Source: Bordetella hinzii LMG 13501 (GTDB lineage: Bacteria > Pseudomonadota > Gammaproteobacteria > Burkholderiales > Burkholderiaceae_B). From it: a DNA stretch of 64,000 bases. Below, in pieces: positions 62,849 through 64,000 of the stretch (within the stretch, counting starts at the first letter, position 1; the number at the start of each line of letters is the position of its first letter). The notes beneath the pieces were generated by a model. It searched no databases. It was not told the DNA's origin and saw nothing but the letters and a program-made list of their open reading frames with translations. The translations under genes and the position numbers were made by a program. The stretch spans positions 1 through 64,000 of the forward strand of contig NZ_LRUJ01000010.1 of assembly GCF_001548475.1 (NCBI RefSeq). Reading direction: 5' to 3'.

Positions 62849-63703
62849 ATGCAGAGCAAAGAAAGCATCCCTCCCCGTCCAGCCCAGCCCTCCGTGACCG
62901 CTGTTACCCCCCCTCTCGTACTGATTCTGGGTCCCCTGGACCCCACCGGCGCCGATGGCCTGCCGGCCGACGCCGTGACCTGCGCGCAATTGGGCTGTCA
63001 TGGCCTGGCATCCGTCACCGCATTGACGGTGCAGGACACCGCCGGCATCGAGGACATCCACCCGGTCTCGCCCGACCTGCTCGACGACCAGGCGCGCTGC
63101 CTGCTCGAAGACATGCCGGTACAGGCGATCAAGGTAGGCGGCATGTTCTCGCCCGAGACCGCCAGCGTGGTCGCCCAGCTGGCGGCCGACTACAGCCAGG
63201 TGCCGCTGGTGCTGCACCTGGGGCCGCGCGCGCCCACGCCGCAGGACGCGGTCGAGCAGGACGACGCGGAGGAGCTGCTGGCCGCCACGCTGGAACTGGT
63301 GCTGCCCCAGACGGATCTGGTGGTGGTCGAGCATATGCGCCTGGCGCAATGGCAATCCGATGGCAGCATCGACACCTCGGGCTCGCCTTCGCCCGCCCAT
63401 GCCCTGCTGGCCGGCGGCGCCCAATGGGCCCTGGTGCTGGGCAGTCCGCTGCGCCCGGGCCATGCGGCCAATGTGCTGGTGGGCCAGGATGGCCGCAGCT
63501 TCACCTGGACCTGGCAGGCGCCCCCGGCCCGCAGCGGAGACACTGGCGGCCTGCTGGCCGCGGCGGCCGCCGCCCTGCTGGCCGCCGGCCGCGACGTGCC
63601 CGCGGCGGTCGAGCAGGCCCTGACACATGCCGAGCAAGGCCTGGCCGCCAGCTTCACGGCCGGCATGGGCCGTCCCCTTCCCAACCGGCTGCCCCGGCCA
63701 TGA
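62849..63703 (+). CDS. Diverged hydroxymethylpyrimidine(-phosphate) kinase-like protein (ThiD family)
   Basis: The 284-residue product follows the ThiD/ribokinase fold: LVLILGPLDPTGADGLPADAVTCAQLGCHGLASVTALTVQDT near the start (shown because ThiD normally has SDPSGGAG and VTALTAQNT here; quoted parts are LGPLDPTGADG and SVTALTVQDT), IKVGGMFSPE, and a late SGDTGGLLAAA where GTGCT or GDTF-type anion-hole residues are expected. The ATP and substrate loops are therefore altered, and it may be a weak or changed kinase. It overlaps thiE by ATGA, so it is still placed in thiamine synthesis. AGGATG precedes the ATG. Confidence 0.8.
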   Translation: MQSKESIPPRPAQPSVTAVTPPLVLILGPLDPTGADGLPADAVTCAQLGCHGLASVTALTVQDTAGIEDIHPVSPDLLDDQARCLLEDMPVQAIKVGGMFSPETASVVAQLAADYSQVPLVLHLGPRAPTPQDAVEQDDAEELLAATLELVLPQTDLVVVEHMRLAQWQSDGSIDTSGSPSPAHALLAGGAQWALVLGSPLRPGHAANVLVGQDGRSFTWTWQAPPARSGDTGGLLAAAAAALLAAGRDVPAAVEQALTHAEQGLAASFTAGMGRPLPNRLPRP

Positions 63704-64000
63704 CCCAGACCCGCTTCCCCATCGGCCTGTATGGCGTGACGCCGGAATGGGATGACACGGCGCGGCTGCTGGACGCCGTGCGCCAGGCGGCCGCCGGCGG
63801 CATGCGCGCCTTGCAGCTGCGCCGCAAGCACCTCTCGCGCGCGCAACGCCTGGCGCAGGCGCGCGAACTCGCCCCGCTGTGCCGCGAGCTGGGCGTGGTC
63901 TTCCTGGTCAACGACGATTGGCAGACCGCCCTGGAAGCAGGCGCCGATGGCGCCCACCTGGGCCGCGAGGACGCCTCGCTGGCCGAGGTGCGCGCCGCCG
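63700..64000 (+). CDS. thiE: Thiamine-phosphate synthase (3' end cut by window)
   Basis: ThiE couples hydroxymethylpyrimidine diphosphate with the thiazole phosphate to thiamine phosphate. The visible 100 residues show the TIM-barrel start GLYGVTPEW, the substrate segment MRALQLRRKHLS (where LQLR.K binds pyrophosphate), FLVNDDWQTALEAGADGAHLGREDAS, all typical. The stop lies beyond the window. It overlaps the ThiD-like gene, indicating one transcript. Confidence 0.93.
   Translation, partial: MTQTRFPIGLYGVTPEWDDTARLLDAVRQAAAGGMRALQLRRKHLSRAQRLAQARELAPLCRELGVVFLVNDDWQTALEAGADGAHLGREDASLAEVRAA

Overview
The window is about 64 kb of very GC-rich, densely coded betaproteobacterial chromosome. The lysine/alanine-repeat histone H1-like gene, a Gram-negative dlt-type (dra-like) operon, the aerobic benzoyl-CoA (box) cluster and the general gene order all point to Bordetella or a close Alcaligenaceae relative such as Achromobacter. 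I see no rRNA or tRNA gene, CRISPR array, insertion sequence or prophage. Both ends cut genes: a membrane-anchored coiled-coil protein at the left and thiE at the right.

Positions 1-7.8 kb hold core genes: argC, rpsI-rplM with a strong terminator, an orphan TRAP-type binding protein, an FkbM-type methyltransferase preceded by a 14-bp tandem repeat, pmbA with a good terminator, and divergent darP (yjgA). From 7.8 to 23 kb lies a catabolic island for benzoate. boxR and boxCBA run leftward. A DUF4863 cupin gene, boxD, benzoate-CoA ligase, an alpha/beta hydrolase and a complete branched-chain-type ABC transporter (binding protein, livHMGF) run rightward. Together they would import benzoate, activate it to benzoyl-CoA, epoxidise and open the ring, and oxidise the resulting semialdehyde, under BoxR control through TGCA-type sites.

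From 23 to 33 kb are an NDP-forming acyl-CoA synthetase/GNAT fusion protein, gltX, an MFS transporter, a small lipoprotein, and an Lrp/AsnC regulator divergent from a single-chain indolepyruvate ferredoxin oxidoreductase. From 33 to 38.4 kb are nrdA-nrdB, preceded by two NrdR boxes 32 bp apart, and then the H1-like gene. Two near-identical 15-bp palindromes 31 bp apart lie between nrdB and the H1-like gene.

From 39 to 43.3 kb there is a leftward five-gene dlt-like operon in the order dltC-dltD-X-dltB-dltA. X is a 41-codon gene whose product has one membrane helix and ends in FQYQQF, the hallmark of DltX microproteins. I consider this the most interesting system in the window: a complete D-alanylation (acyl-transfer) machine including a tiny carrier that ordinary annotation would miss.

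From 43.5 to 64 kb are mostly housekeeping genes: a glycine-zipper lipoprotein, a PfkB kinase, a zinc-ribbon/DUF3426 protein, prmA, accC-accB, aroQ, a TlpA-like thioredoxin, mpl, an esterase, an RNase II-type protein, a TonB-like protein, aroE, mtgA, lptG and apaH. The tightly overlapped leftward set yqgE-ruvX-pyrB-pyrC'-plsC follows, and then rubredoxin, a ThiD-like kinase and thiE. The pyrB product has lost most catalytic residues of aspartate carbamoyltransferase, including STRTR and HPGPMNRG, and its PyrC' partner lacks the DxHxH metal site. This is an intact but apparently non-catalytic pair.
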